From the NCBI RefSeq assembly GCF_009801115.1, contig NZ_VTOL01000006.1, positions 248,001-312,000 of the forward strand: 64,000 bases of DNA, written 5' to 3'. Position numbers and translations under genes: made by a program. The notes beneath the pieces were generated by a model, which did not search any database, had not been told where the DNA came from, and worked only from the letters and a program-made list of their open reading frames with translations. The stretch comes from Dyadobacter sp. 3J3 (GTDB taxonomy: Bacteria > Bacteroidota > Bacteroidia > Cytophagales > Spirosomataceae). This document shows positions 45,301 to 53,166 of this stretch, in pieces (the first letter of the stretch is position 1; every line of letters starts with the position of its first letter).

Positions 45301-46686
45301 GATTATGGCATTGGTGAAACCGAAGATTATTATGTGAATATTGTTGCAGCGGCTTGCAGCGGTACGCCTACTGCTGGCAATACAGTCGTCAGCCAAAACA
45401 ATGTGTGCGCCAATGCAAGCATTACTTTGTCACTGTCATCTCCACCAACAAACACTAACGGAATCACCTATCATTGGTTTAAAGATGGGGATGCTACAGG
45501 TTTCATAGGTGCCACATATACTACGAGTATTACAACTACAAGTAGTTTTTACTGCGAAGTGACCTGTACCAGCAGTGCACAACAAGCTTCATCAACACCT
45601 GTAACGGTAAATGTTACCCCGGTTTCCCTTCCAAAAGCAGCTACAACTAACACACAAAATGTAGCTACTACGCCTTTGGTGGCCAATGATTGTCAATATA
45701 TTGCCAAAGTAGTACCAACAAGTGGTTTTACTGAGGCTACTGTCAAAAGCTGGATTGAAACCATTCCGCCATTTAATTATGTGCCAAGACATTTTGAAAT
45801 TACCCCTAGCACCAGTCCAAATACTGCAACTGGTACTGTAACCTTGTACTTCTCACAAGCGGATTTCAATGTTTATAATGCAACTATAACAAGCGGCTTA
45901 CTTCCAACCGGCCCAGCTGATGCCGCAAAGATTACCAATTTCCAGATCCTGAAATATGCAGGAACCAGTCCGACAGGCCTGGGCTATTCTGGCTCGCCAA
46001 CTTATATTCCAGGCACTGGAAATTCCTGGAATACAGGCGATTATACTTTTATTTGGAATGAAGTAAATTCCATTTGGGAGGTTACATTCCCCGTTTCGGG
46101 TTTTAGTGGCTTTTTGGCTAAATCAATTGCACAAGCTTTACCGGTTACTTTAATTTCTTTCACCGGTAAAGCCATAGAGAAAGTCAATGAACTTAATTGG
46201 AAAACCAGCTCAGAAGTCAATTTTAGCCATTTCGAAATTCAAAGAAGTTTGAATGCTAAAATATTTGAAAAAATAGGCGATCGGGCACCGGATGCGTCAG
46301 GCAATTATACGTTCCTTGACACGAATTCACCAGGTAGCACCGCCTATTATCGCCTCAAAATGATAGATCGGGCCGCGGTCGGTCGGGATGGTACTTACAG
46401 CTTCTCAAGAATCATTGCAATAGAAAACAATGCAGAAAAAGCTATGGTCGGCAATTTCTATCCCAACCCGAGTACCGGCAAAGTATACATTGAAATTACG
46501 GCAACAGAAAAAGGGATCTGGAACATCACTACTTATGATTTAAGTGGAAGAGTAATCTCATTTAAAAGTAAACTTTTACAAATTGGATTGAATAAAATTT
46601 TGATAGACAAGCTGAATCACGGTTTAAATCTTATAAAGTTTGAGAATGGAATTATTTCTGAAACCAGGAAAGTAATAAAAGAATAG
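42358..46686 (+). CDS. Large T9SS cargo protein with four GEVED/Ig-like modules
   Basis: A 1442-residue secreted protein. The predicted signal segment is unusually far in (about residues 60-78; SLLCLTLLLSATGGSIYAQ), so the true start may lie downstream of the ATG at 42358. Four repeats of about 250 residues follow. Each has a GEVED domain (SIWIDYNHNGVFEFPDER...GETEDYTVNIV, then variants) and an Ig-like domain (NTYQWYNNAGPITGATNETY...FYCKVTC). A unique domain (about 1095-1260; KAATTNTQNVATTPLVANDC) comes before the linker and a type IX sorting tail (GNFYPNPSTGKVYIEI...GLNLIKFENG). This tail belongs to a different subgroup from those of the three genes upstream. Probable long surface adhesin or stalk. 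Confidence 0.88.
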   Translation: MLNSTENFRKTYIKTLFFPVSHRFQGKTLTRGLANNGVAGLISLPQITLFPIFLQRFWRSLLCLTLLLSATGGSIYAQSYCESAAGDGSDTGDITNVQIGTLNNSSNCNQTGGVGSKLNKYSNYTSVASPALVQLNTVPFSIEIRYCSGLSSRNSTSIWIDYNHNGVFEFPDERAFSSARSDFPIYTVTGSIIIPESALKGSTRMRVITSGNANENACGNYSDGETEDYTVNIVVPVLCSGMPEAGNTIASENTACLNKNVILSLSSTAILTVNSSGYTYQWFNNAGAIVGATNPTYTATITNADSFYCKVTCTHSRQTGQSTPVAISLTPFQNCYCTPADTQNESIEIFNVTAGTLNNTTNVSQTGGPGSILNSYSDFTTLVAAPVFNQLATIPFSVQVAGTYYSQTSVWIDYNHNSTFESPGERVYQSGGQNFGNYTKNGSFTIPASALTGITRMRVVTSYGEVQLNSACQSYYEGETEDYLVNITAPPACSGSPIPTKTIATQNPVCPQVSFTFSLSPSILTAGNTYQWYNNAGPITGATNETYTTIITNADNFYCKVTCPNGNKTTTSTPVAILEPYIYCPCVSTATASTSEDIFNVTIGELNNSSDCNQTGGPGSSLNRYSDYTTLVEAPDLPVLSAIPYSITTTTCGNYGPNATSIWIDFNHNGLFDAPGERVFSSGYYRVLPSYTESGSFVVPAGSLQGLTRMRVISARQGGLPMNSACGEYSEGETEDYIVNIVAALPPPVCSGFPIQLNTIATQNEVCPQVSFTFSLSISFITSGNTYQWYNDAGLIAGATNETYTATITKADNFYCQVTCSSGNQTATSTPVAIYEPYLYCPCRSASDTRIDQDIVNVTIGELNNTSSCSATGGEGSLPSRYSNYTTQVAAPNFTVSSKIPISVSMDFCGGFGFTATSVWIDYNHNGSFDAPGERVYYDGDNFRETFTLTGSFTIPETAFLGLTRMRVITGDGDVANSACGDYGIGETEDYYVNIVAAACSGTPTAGNTVVSQNNVCANASITLSLSSPPTNTNGITYHWFKDGDATGFIGATYTTSITTTSSFYCEVTCTSSAQQASSTPVTVNVTPVSLPKAATTNTQNVATTPLVANDCQYIAKVVPTSGFTEATVKSWIETIPPFNYVPRHFEITPSTSPNTATGTVTLYFSQADFNVYNATITSGLLPTGPADAAKITNFQILKYAGTSPTGLGYSGSPTYIPGTGNSWNTGDYTFIWNEVNSIWEVTFPVSGFSGFLAKSIAQALPVTLISFTGKAIEKVNELNWKTSSEVNFSHFEIQRSLNAKIFEKIGDRAPDASGNYTFLDTNSPGSTAYYRLKMIDRAAVGRDGTYSFSRIIAIENNAEKAMVGNFYPNPSTGKVYIEITATEKGIWNITTYDLSGRVISFKSKLLQIGLNKILIDKLNHGLNLIKFENGIISETRKVIKE

Positions 46687-46713
46687 CGTTTTGAATATTA
46701 TTTCGTGTTCGTT

Positions 46714-46752
46714 AAAAATAGAAACTATACAAAACGTAGTTTCTATTTTTTT
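46714..46752 (+). terminator. Terminator after the GEVED protein gene
   Basis: AAATAGAAACTA / TAGTTTCTATTT with a 9-nt loop and a run of about eight T residues, 28 bp past the stop codon. Confidence 0.9.
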
Positions 46753-47257
46753 TAATTCTAAGTACCTCTAAAACTCCGACAATCTAAAGCACATAAAATC
46801 TTAATTCTCTCGAAACTGCAAACGCTCCGGCAAGTCTCACTAAAACGACTTTTATATCTATTCTGCTTGTAGCAAGTCCAGTACTATCTGAAAAATAACG
46901 CAATTAAAGTGGCTTCGTAAGGAGCGACTATTTAATCTAACAACAATTAAACCAGCTGGCCTCAGGTCCTCTTGATATTACTGCTGATTGAGAAGGCTGT
47001 TTCAAGGAAGGAAAACATTGACAGCCACTTGTTGCACTTAGGCGACCTTCGGATATCGATCATGTTTTTGAAATGATGCTGCACATATAATAGTATACTG
47101 AAAAATTGCCTTTTTTGATTTCATTTTATGTTTAGGCACCCGCGAAGTGCTGGACGTGAAATTATCTTTGATCGGTCGACGTAAATCATAAGAATTTCGC
47201 TTTGACAAATCTTCCGTTTTTATTAATTTTATCAGAAGTACTTGCAGTACAAAAAAC
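46753..47257. other. Gene-free gap (about 505 bp)
   Basis: Nothing recognisable beyond an unconvincing minus-strand frame at 47038-47313 with no family features. The tract lies between the terminator of the T9SS array and the repeat and attachment-like sites at 47258-47352. Confidence 0.5.
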
Positions 47258-47275
47258 TTGGTGAGCAGATCGAGA
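47258..47275 (+). repeat. 18-bp direct repeat, right copy
   Basis: TTGGTGAGCAGATCGAGA matches 26096-26113 at 17 of 18 positions, same orientation, 21.16 kb apart. Flanking bases also match partly (AA before, T after). Confidence 0.6.
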
Positions 47276-47321
47276 GTTGGATTAAATTTCCATTTAAACT
47301 TAATGATAGTCAATTAGTTAC

Positions 47322-47352
47322 ATGAGAGGTTCAGTTCTCGTTGAGTGCACCA
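47322..47352 (+). other. tRNA-Arg 3'-end-like fragment (attachment-site scar d)
   Basis: ATGAG, then GTTCAGTT, then TCTCGTTGAGTGCACCA resemble the T-arm and acceptor end of the tRNA-Arg at 16463. TCTCGTTGGGTGCAC there and TCTCGTTGAGTGCAC here differ at one of 15 bases. There is no 5' tRNA half. A terminator and the end of a serine-recombinase remnant follow, in the same arrangement as at the intact tRNA. Confidence 0.65.
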
Positions 47353-47353
47353 T

Positions 47354-47395
47354 ACGAGACAAGTCGTTTTTTTTGCGATTTATCTCGTTTTTTTT
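47354..47395 (+). terminator. Terminator after the tRNA-Arg-like tail
   Basis: ACGAGACAAGTCG / CGATTTATCTCGT (two weak pairs) around a T-rich loop, then seven T residues. It mirrors the terminator after the intact tRNA-Arg and holds the recombinase stop codon. Confidence 0.75.
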
Positions 47396-47759
47396 AGTTC
47401 TAACTCCTTCTTTGTCTGATAGATAAGAAGTGGTCCGGCGTTGACCCGAGGTGTTCGATATCCCTTGCCGTCAAAAACGAATTTTTCGGGAAAGGTCGAA
47501 CTTATTATTTGCCTTTTTTCTTCCATTGTTCCTTTTTCATACATCAAATCCAGGTTAGAAACCCTTTTAATGGCATTTTTGAGCAAATTATTGATGTCAG
47601 AATGTTTTTCAGACAGATTGCTTAATTTTTTCTCTATTTCCTCAATTTTGGTATTAGAAACTGATTTGATGCTTTGAAAATCCTCATCTGCCAGACTACC
47701 TTCTACCTTCATCATTCTTGCATTTTGCATCCGCCTGTTTATAGTTTCGAGTTTAGTAC
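47380..47759 (-). pseudogene. Serine recombinase C-terminal remnant
   Basis: About 126 residues of the coiled-coil and C-terminal part of a large serine recombinase remain. The start is TKLETINRRMQNARMMK; the middle is KIEEIEKKLSNLSEKHSDIN; the end FVFDGKGYRTPRVNAGPLLI parallels DGTYRTPFLINLL of the intact recombinase at 16474. The 5' part, including the catalytic domain, is cut off exactly where the IS4-family element begins (47760). No continuation is found on the far side of the element, so more than a simple insertion occurred. Confidence 0.8.
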
Positions 47760-49082
47760 TGATGCGTTAAGTTTTACTCATCAAATAGGTTCCATTGTTC
47801 ATTGACATTTTGATTGATTTGACATTCTGTAAGTAACTCTTTTAAAGGGGTTTTGTCAAAAGCAGATATGCCCAGTATTTGAATGATCTCATATATGGAG
47901 AGATTGCTTTTTAAAGTGTGTTTGAGATAGGCTACTATTAAATAAGTGCTTATGGCAATCCATACTTGTACATTGACTGCATTTTCCGAATGACCCCAAA
48001 GCGTTTTGATGGTCAGGTTCTGCCGCGTCGGCGGTCCGATTTACCCATTTGGAAAAATTATCTATTTGCCACTAGGCGTGCCCCACCTTTTTTGGTATAG
48101 TTTTGCTATTTCAAGCGCAGAAATCATGTCGTTGTTTGACAAGAAAGAAGAATATCTTTGTCTTCATCATAGTATTCCACAAGCCTCAATTGTTCGGGAT
48201 AAAGCTTGCTAGACTTATATCCGTTGAGTATGATGGTTTTATCACTTCTGAGTCCTGATGTGGGATCAATGTTAAAATTGCTTTCGATGACCTTATAATT
48301 CATTGTGGTTTTTGCTCTTGAGATAAAAAAGGCTCCGGACTCATTCATATTATGCAAGGCGGCGAAATCGATGTAAGCTTTATCCATGATATAGATCGCT
48401 CCTGGTGATACTAACAACTCGTCAAGTATATTACTATCATGGTATTTGCCGTCTGTAACATGGATAAAGGATGGGATATTCCCTCTCAGATCCAAAAGGG
48501 TATGTATTTTTATTGCCCCACGTGAATACTTTCCTGGCGCCCAGGTGAATAGTTTCAGGCTCAGGGAAATCGTTGTTGAATCCAGTGCAAAGACCTCATT
48601 GCGAACATTTGACATTAGGAACTGGATTTGTTGCATACAACGGTCTGACCAAGTCTATAAGGTACTGTCCGAAGTCGGCATAGATCCTCAGTCCCTGCTA
48701 TCATTTGCACGTGACAGCGTGGACTGATTTACGTGACTTCTGATTCCAAGGTGATAAAGTTTGTTTTTATGCGCTTTCAGGCAAGTGCAGATGTCACGCA
48801 AGGAATTACGAGAGGTTAGTTGACCGAAGAACAGTTGAAGAAACTGGTTCCAACAATTGAATTCTCGTGTCCGGAAATCACCATCGTACTTTGATATACA
48901 TTTTTCAAACTCATAACGGTCAATAAAATGCAAAAGCTGAGCAAAAACGTACTTTCCTGAATTCATAGCCTTGTGTAAAAGTCACAAAGCTAAAGGTCAA
49001 ATCAAATCAAAAAATCAAATAACGTCCGTAATTAATTTATTTACAACGTGTTATAGGTATTTTTAAAAAGTTAACGCATCAC
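47760..49082 (-). mobile_element. Degraded IS4-family insertion sequence
   Basis: Inverted ends TGATGCGTTAAGTTTT (left, 47760) and, read inward from the right end near 49082, TGATGCGTTAACTTTT delimit about 1.32 kb. The enclosed transposase is broken. Target duplications are not obvious, which suggests later deletion or rearrangement on one side. Confidence 0.8.
47774..48966 (-). pseudogene. IS4-family transposase, broken by frameshifts and a stop
   Basis: Three segments read in order. The N-terminal DUF4372-like part (48966-48688; FAQLLHFIDRYEFEKCISKY, DICTCLKAHKNKLYHLGI) comes first. The catalytic core follows (48636-48124; FALDSTTISLSL with the first Asp, IYIMDKAYIDF with the second). The C-terminal part is near 48010-47774 (LWGHSENAVNVQVWIAISTY...NVNEQWNLFDE). 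Between core and end, the expected RWQVELFFKWIKQ-type region holding the catalytic Glu is replaced by KRWGTPSGK and a stop. Not functional. Confidence 0.88.
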
Positions 49083-49194
49083 CAGTAATAGCAGAACATA
49101 AAAATCGAGGGGTGAAAGGGCTATTTGGGCTAAAGAAAAGCTATCTTCCAAAATGCTCACGGCCACAATTTTGTTTTTAATAATGAAGAATTTT

Positions 49195-49239
49195 ACAGAA
49201 AAGGCTGGTGCCTACAGTGCGGCAGAAAGCCTTTTCTGT
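49195..49239 (-). terminator. Hairpin downstream of the M56 receptor gene
   Basis: ACAGAAAAGGCT / AGCCTTTTCTGT, a perfect 12-bp stem with a 21-nt loop, 36 bp after the M56 gene stop. The following T run on the minus strand is weak, so it may act as a processing or weak termination site. Confidence 0.55.
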
Positions 49240-49274
49240 TAATTAATTTGGCTACAATGCATCCAAATATTGCT

Positions 49275-51530
49275 TTATTCTTTTAATGATTCAATGGCCT
49301 GATTGTGGATTTTGAGCGAAATGTATTTATCAATACTGGTAAAATCGTACCCCTTTTTCTTAGCAGCTTGAATAGATGTTCCGTCAATCGCGTGAATTTT
49401 AGCTTCTATTGCTTTTTCGATGGTCAGAGCAGGCAAGCCCGCTTCTTTAAGACCTTTAAGGAAAGATGCATCCACGCCATGAATCCGCGCATTTCTGATT
49501 TCCTCAAAGCTTACATTTGTAAATCCCAAAGCCCGGATTTCTTTGATTGAACCTGCATCCACCCTATGTATTTTTGCTTCCAGGGCCTGATCTAGTGTTA
49601 GGTTTTTAAGCCCGGCCGATTGAAGTTCCTGAATGTAAGCTGCAGTAACTCCATGAATGTTCAGCTCTATCATTTTAGTAAGGGTCAGATCTCGAAAGCC
49701 CAACTCCTTCAATTCTTTCACTGAGTTTGGGTTGACATCTTGTATTTTTGCCTCGATTACTTTATCCAGGGAAAGGTTAGCCAGGCCCGCGTCTTTTAAA
49801 GTTTGTACGTAACCAGGTTCAATGCCATGAATTTTAGCCTCAATTATTTTTTTCATGCTAAGTCCGGGAAAGCCCATCTTTTCCATTTGTTGTACATACT
49901 GCTGATCGACGCCATGTATTTTTGCTTCAATTATTTCGGACATCGAAGGCTTTTTGTGGTTGTATTGTTCAAATAACGCAATATACCCCTGGTATTCGGT
50001 AAGGCTGATGTTGTGAATGGCAATTTCCAGCAACCGCTGCCCATTCAGCGTCTGATATTGGCTTTTTAGGAATTCTACATACTGACGGTTAACATCTGCA
50101 AAGAACAAAAAGAGAACAAGGTTTTTTTCCTGGGATGCCGTACTATTGGCAGCTAAGTAGTTTGCAAAGTCTTTGTTTTCCGTGAAAGTATATTTTCCCT
50201 GGCTTACTTCGGCCTGCAGGTTTCCGTTTAATTGCAGCGTACCGGCATCTTTTGTCAATACAAAACTGTTATCTCCGGTTTTTTTAAAACTATCTTTCCG
50301 AAAACAACGACTCATATTCCATTGAGAGTTGCCCTGGCTGCCTTTAAATTCCAGACAATAATTCTCTTTGTCTTGATGGCTGTACCAGTAACCGGATGAC
50401 ATATCGGTTTTGGAATCCGCGTAATTCCCAATGCTGGATTCATCGCCTCCGTTAGGATGTTTTTCACTTTGCGGCTTTGCTTTTTGTATCTGGTCGGCGG
50501 ATTCTAACGGCAAAGGGTTCTTTTGAGTATTATTGCCGGACATTTCCCGGCTGGAAGCGGGTTTATTAAGCAGCAACAGCGTTCCAAAAAATACAGGTAC
50601 CAGAAAGCTGTATTTCCAATACGCATGCGGAGTAGATTTTTTTGCGTTCATCATCATAATTCTTTGTTTAAGTACAGATTGATTATAATTAGTTGTAATA
50701 GAAAGTGGTCTGTTCGGCACGGCGATTTGAAGCAGATTCAGTTGGTATCGTTGTTTGTCTACCTGCACTTTCTCCACCATAAAGGCATCTGTTTGATACT
50801 CGTTATTCTTCTCTATTTCTTTTCTCAGTAACCAGATAAATGGATTGATCCATAGCACTATAGTGGCAACTTTAGCCAATAGCAGATCAAGACTGTGGTA
50901 AAGCCGGGCATGTATTTTCTCGTGGGCAATGATGTGCTGATAGGTCTCAAAATCGTAATCGTCGGGGTAGATAAAAACATAATGGAAGAAAGAACAAGGC
51001 GCTTGCCGTTGCGTCGTATTTACAATCACGATGTTCCCATCCTGAATTTTATCAGCAGATTGTCTAATCCTGTACAGAATAATGCCAAGCTGCAACAGCA
51101 GGCTACCGCTGAAAACAACCACCCCAAAGAGATAACAGGTAAAAAGCCAAAAAGCAAAGCTGTATCCTGTTGTTGTAACGGGCTTCTGGCTGGTTTTTTG
51201 CAGCACGGCCGGATCTTGATAAATTAACTTTGACGCAACCGGAGGTTTGCTAGCAATACTCTGAGCCGAACTCTCGGCAGCCAACTGCTTTGCATATACG
51301 CTTGAACTGTTTTCTTCTGTTGAGCTAATATGCGGCAACACTGTGGCCAAATAGCCTTGATAGTTGATAAGCGGGGGCAAGCTCACAAAGGGCAAGGTAA
51401 AAACCAGGACAAGGCAGCCAATCAGGTAAATTCTGTTGGCTATAAAGAAGCTTTCCCGCTGGAGAAAGACCCTATAAAATAAAAAGGCGACAGCCGTAAT
51501 GATAGAAGCTTTGAATACAAACTCGTTCAT
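49275..51530 (-). CDS. BlaR1/MecR1-like M56 metallopeptidase receptor with C-terminal repeats
   Basis: A 751-residue membrane protein. The N-terminal M56 part has several transmembrane helices (about 5-55, 125-150, 215-235, 305-325) and the zinc site HEKIH near residue 205, with the downstream Glu in EIEKNNEYQTDAFMV. In BlaR1-like proteins this domain is activated by an outside signal and triggers cleavage of the BlaI repressor. Here there is no penicillin-binding sensor domain. Residues about 500-751 instead form eight repeats of 31-33 residues with the core EAKIHGVD...YVQ.LK..GL..L. A less defined domain (about 370-480) lies between. The BlaI-like gene ends 12 bp upstream on the same strand. 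Confidence 0.9.
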   Translation of the reverse strand: MNEFVFKASIITAVAFLFYRVFLQRESFFIANRIYLIGCLVLVFTLPFVSLPPLINYQGYLATVLPHISSTEENSSSVYAKQLAAESSAQSIASKPPVASKLIYQDPAVLQKTSQKPVTTTGYSFAFWLFTCYLFGVVVFSGSLLLQLGIILYRIRQSADKIQDGNIVIVNTTQRQAPCSFFHYVFIYPDDYDFETYQHIIAHEKIHARLYHSLDLLLAKVATIVLWINPFIWLLRKEIEKNNEYQTDAFMVEKVQVDKQRYQLNLLQIAVPNRPLSITTNYNQSVLKQRIMMMNAKKSTPHAYWKYSFLVPVFFGTLLLLNKPASSREMSGNNTQKNPLPLESADQIQKAKPQSEKHPNGGDESSIGNYADSKTDMSSGYWYSHQDKENYCLEFKGSQGNSQWNMSRCFRKDSFKKTGDNSFVLTKDAGTLQLNGNLQAEVSQGKYTFTENKDFANYLAANSTASQEKNLVLFLFFADVNRQYVEFLKSQYQTLNGQRLLEIAIHNISLTEYQGYIALFEQYNHKKPSMSEIIEAKIHGVDQQYVQQMEKMGFPGLSMKKIIEAKIHGIEPGYVQTLKDAGLANLSLDKVIEAKIQDVNPNSVKELKELGFRDLTLTKMIELNIHGVTAAYIQELQSAGLKNLTLDQALEAKIHRVDAGSIKEIRALGFTNVSFEEIRNARIHGVDASFLKGLKEAGLPALTIEKAIEAKIHAIDGTSIQAAKKKGYDFTSIDKYISLKIHNQAIESLKE

Positions 51531-51541
51531 GATAAATGAGT

Positions 51542-51907
51542 TTAAGATGATTTTTGTGATTTTATGACTTGTATCAGCTCGTCTAATTCCTGATCGGACA
51601 AGTTTTCTTCCTTTGCAAAATGTGTTATCATTTTAGTCAGGGAATTGCCAAAGTATTTTTGTTTTATGGTGGCCACGTCCTGCTGCCGGTATTCGGCCAA
51701 GGTTACAACCGGCGAATACCGATACGTATTTCCTAGTTTCTCTGCAATTAAAAAACCTTTGTCGGCTAGGATTTTGACCATGGTTGCAACCGAATTGTAG
51801 TGTGGCTGGGGGGCAGGAAGCAGCTCAATGATATCCTTGATAAAGGCATGCTGGAGCTGCCAGACTACCTGCATGATTTGCTCCTCTCTTTTTCCTAATT
51901 TTAGCAT
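51542..51907 (-). CDS. BlaI/MecI-family transcriptional repressor
   Basis: A 121-residue winged-helix repressor: KREEQIMQVVWQLQHAFIKD, then the recognition part YNSVATMVKILADKGFLIAEKLGNTYRYSPVV, and a C-terminal dimerisation helix (LSDQELDELIQVIKSQK). It should repress its own operon until cleaved through the M56 receptor encoded next. A matching palindromic operator lies 20 bp upstream of the start. Confidence 0.95.
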   Translation of the reverse strand: MLKLGKREEQIMQVVWQLQHAFIKDIIELLPAPQPHYNSVATMVKILADKGFLIAEKLGNTYRYSPVVTLAEYRQQDVATIKQKYFGNSLTKMITHFAKEENLSDQELDELIQVIKSQKSS

Positions 51908-51927
51908 AGCAGCTTTTTTTGTTCAAT

Positions 51928-51967
51928 ACTACTAATGGATTAGGAGTATTCCTAATGAATTAGTAGT
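51928..51967. promoter_or_regulatory. 40-bp palindromic operator upstream of the BlaI-like gene
   Basis: ACTACTAAT (51928-51936) and ATTAGTAGT (51959-51967) are exact inverse repeats. An inner dyad, ATTAGGA / TTCCTAAT, shares the same centre (51947/51948). The nested symmetry and the place just before the repressor start fit a BlaI-type autoregulatory operator. Confidence 0.8.
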
Positions 51968-52428
51968 TATTTTATTTTTCGGATGGAAAAAGGATGGTTG
52001 GCTAAGTTTTAGAGCCAGTTGGATACCTTACCATATATTAAAATATATTTTGAAAAAATGGTGGTTAAAGTGAAATTTCTAAAGCGGGGCGAGAGGCATG
52101 CTTGCAATAGATGGATATGTCTTTTGGTTCAATAAATATGGGATAGAGCACGTTAAAATGTAGTTTTTTTTTCTGGCCCGTCCTGAAAAGTGTTGACACA
52201 GCTAGCTAAAACTTAAAGAGGGAAAGACAGGGAAAGCACTGCTGACCAGAAGCATTTTGTAGCAGTTCAACACGAGATGTTTCTTGAAAACCGGACTGAC
52301 TGACCGCCCCACGGTCAGTCAGTCCGGTACTATTAATTGAGCCTACTTAACCAACCGATAGATCTTCGCCAATATGATGTAACTTGCGCGGTATAGGTAA
52401 TCTGCGCTCTCATCTGGAAAGGCCAAAG
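51968..52428. other. Gene-free gap (461 bp) with one strong hairpin
   Basis: No gene seen. GTCCTGAAAAGTGTTGACAC near 52190 resembles insertion-sequence ends but cannot be paired with a partner. The hairpin at 52290 is listed separately. Confidence 0.45.
52290..52328. repeat. Perfect 17-bp inverted repeat (hairpin)
   Basis: ACCGGACTGACTGACCG and its exact complement flank a 5-base loop (CCCCA). There is no T run on either side. It includes the direct repeat GACTGACTGACC. Its function is unknown; it may be a relic of a bidirectional terminator or a mobile-element end. Confidence 0.7.
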
Positions 52429-52805
52429 CGTGTCTACTTAGTCGATGATGACCCGGACGATCGATTGCTGATTACGAAGCCCTGATGCAGGCAGTCCAAT
52501 AATTCAATGTTGTTGAAGCGATGAATGGGCAGCATTTCTTTGAGATACTCGAAGTAGCGAATTAAACCTTCCTTCGTTGATTATACTGGATGTTAACACA
52601 CCACGAATGAATGGATTTGAAACCCTCAAGCATATTATGTTTACCGCCTTCGCTTTCAATGGTTCCTGTTGTTATGTATTCTACTTCTGAGGACCCGGTA
52701 CTAATCAAGCAAGCTTATGAGGTCGGAACTTCTTCGTTCGTTACCAAGCCTAGTCTTTTGATGGTTTATAGAAATGGTAAATCAAATAACGACTCATTTC
52801 TATAA
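52429..52805 (+). pseudogene. Decayed response-regulator receiver domain
   Basis: The frame VYLVDDDPDDRLLITEAL (start), LILDVNTPRMNGFETLKHI (phosphorylation region, out of frame) and PVVMYSTSEDPVLIKQAYEVGTSSFVTKP (end with the conserved Lys) can be read in sequence only by changing frame and passing stops. These are the landmarks of a stand-alone receiver domain. Not functional. Confidence 0.75.
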
Positions 52806-52864
52806 TGAAATGGAGCAGGGGCCTTCATTAAATAAATATGCAAATTAACGCAAGCACAGGAGCA

Positions 52865-53115
52865 ATCAAGCCTGGGGCAGGTGCTGGATCTCATCGGCCA
52901 GTGCAGGTATTGAACTCTTCTTGGAGATGAATTTATCCACGCCGATTTGCGCATGCCTTGGCTTCCATGGGGATCGGGTGTCGAGGTGGAGCAAAAAATG
53001 TTGGGATGGTCGAACTCTTACAGCTTTTTCAATTGTACCAAACACTCATCGCCCTTGATCCTAGGCAGGCTAGTGTCAATAAAGACACAGGTAAGTTGGC
53101 AAGTAGAATAGTCAA
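52865..53115 (-). pseudogene. Second decayed receiver-domain remnant
   Basis: On the minus strand, CVFIDTSLPRIKGDECLVQL and, after stops and frame changes, IGVDKFISKKSSIPALADEI resemble the middle and end of another receiver domain. It lies tail to tail with the remnant at 52429. Confidence 0.6.
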
Positions 53116-53166
53116 TATATAGTTAATTGTTTTCAGTTTCATCAAGTTCTGATTTGTTCAAAATCT

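Noticed and set aside
47038..47313. A 91-codon minus-strand frame
   Set aside because: Basic, low-complexity composition, no signal or family feature, and it overlaps the repeat and near-attachment region; probably chance.
52180..52210. Insertion-sequence terminal repeat
   Set aside because: GTCCTGAAAAGTGTTGACAC looks like an IS end, but no second end, target duplication or transposase could be matched.
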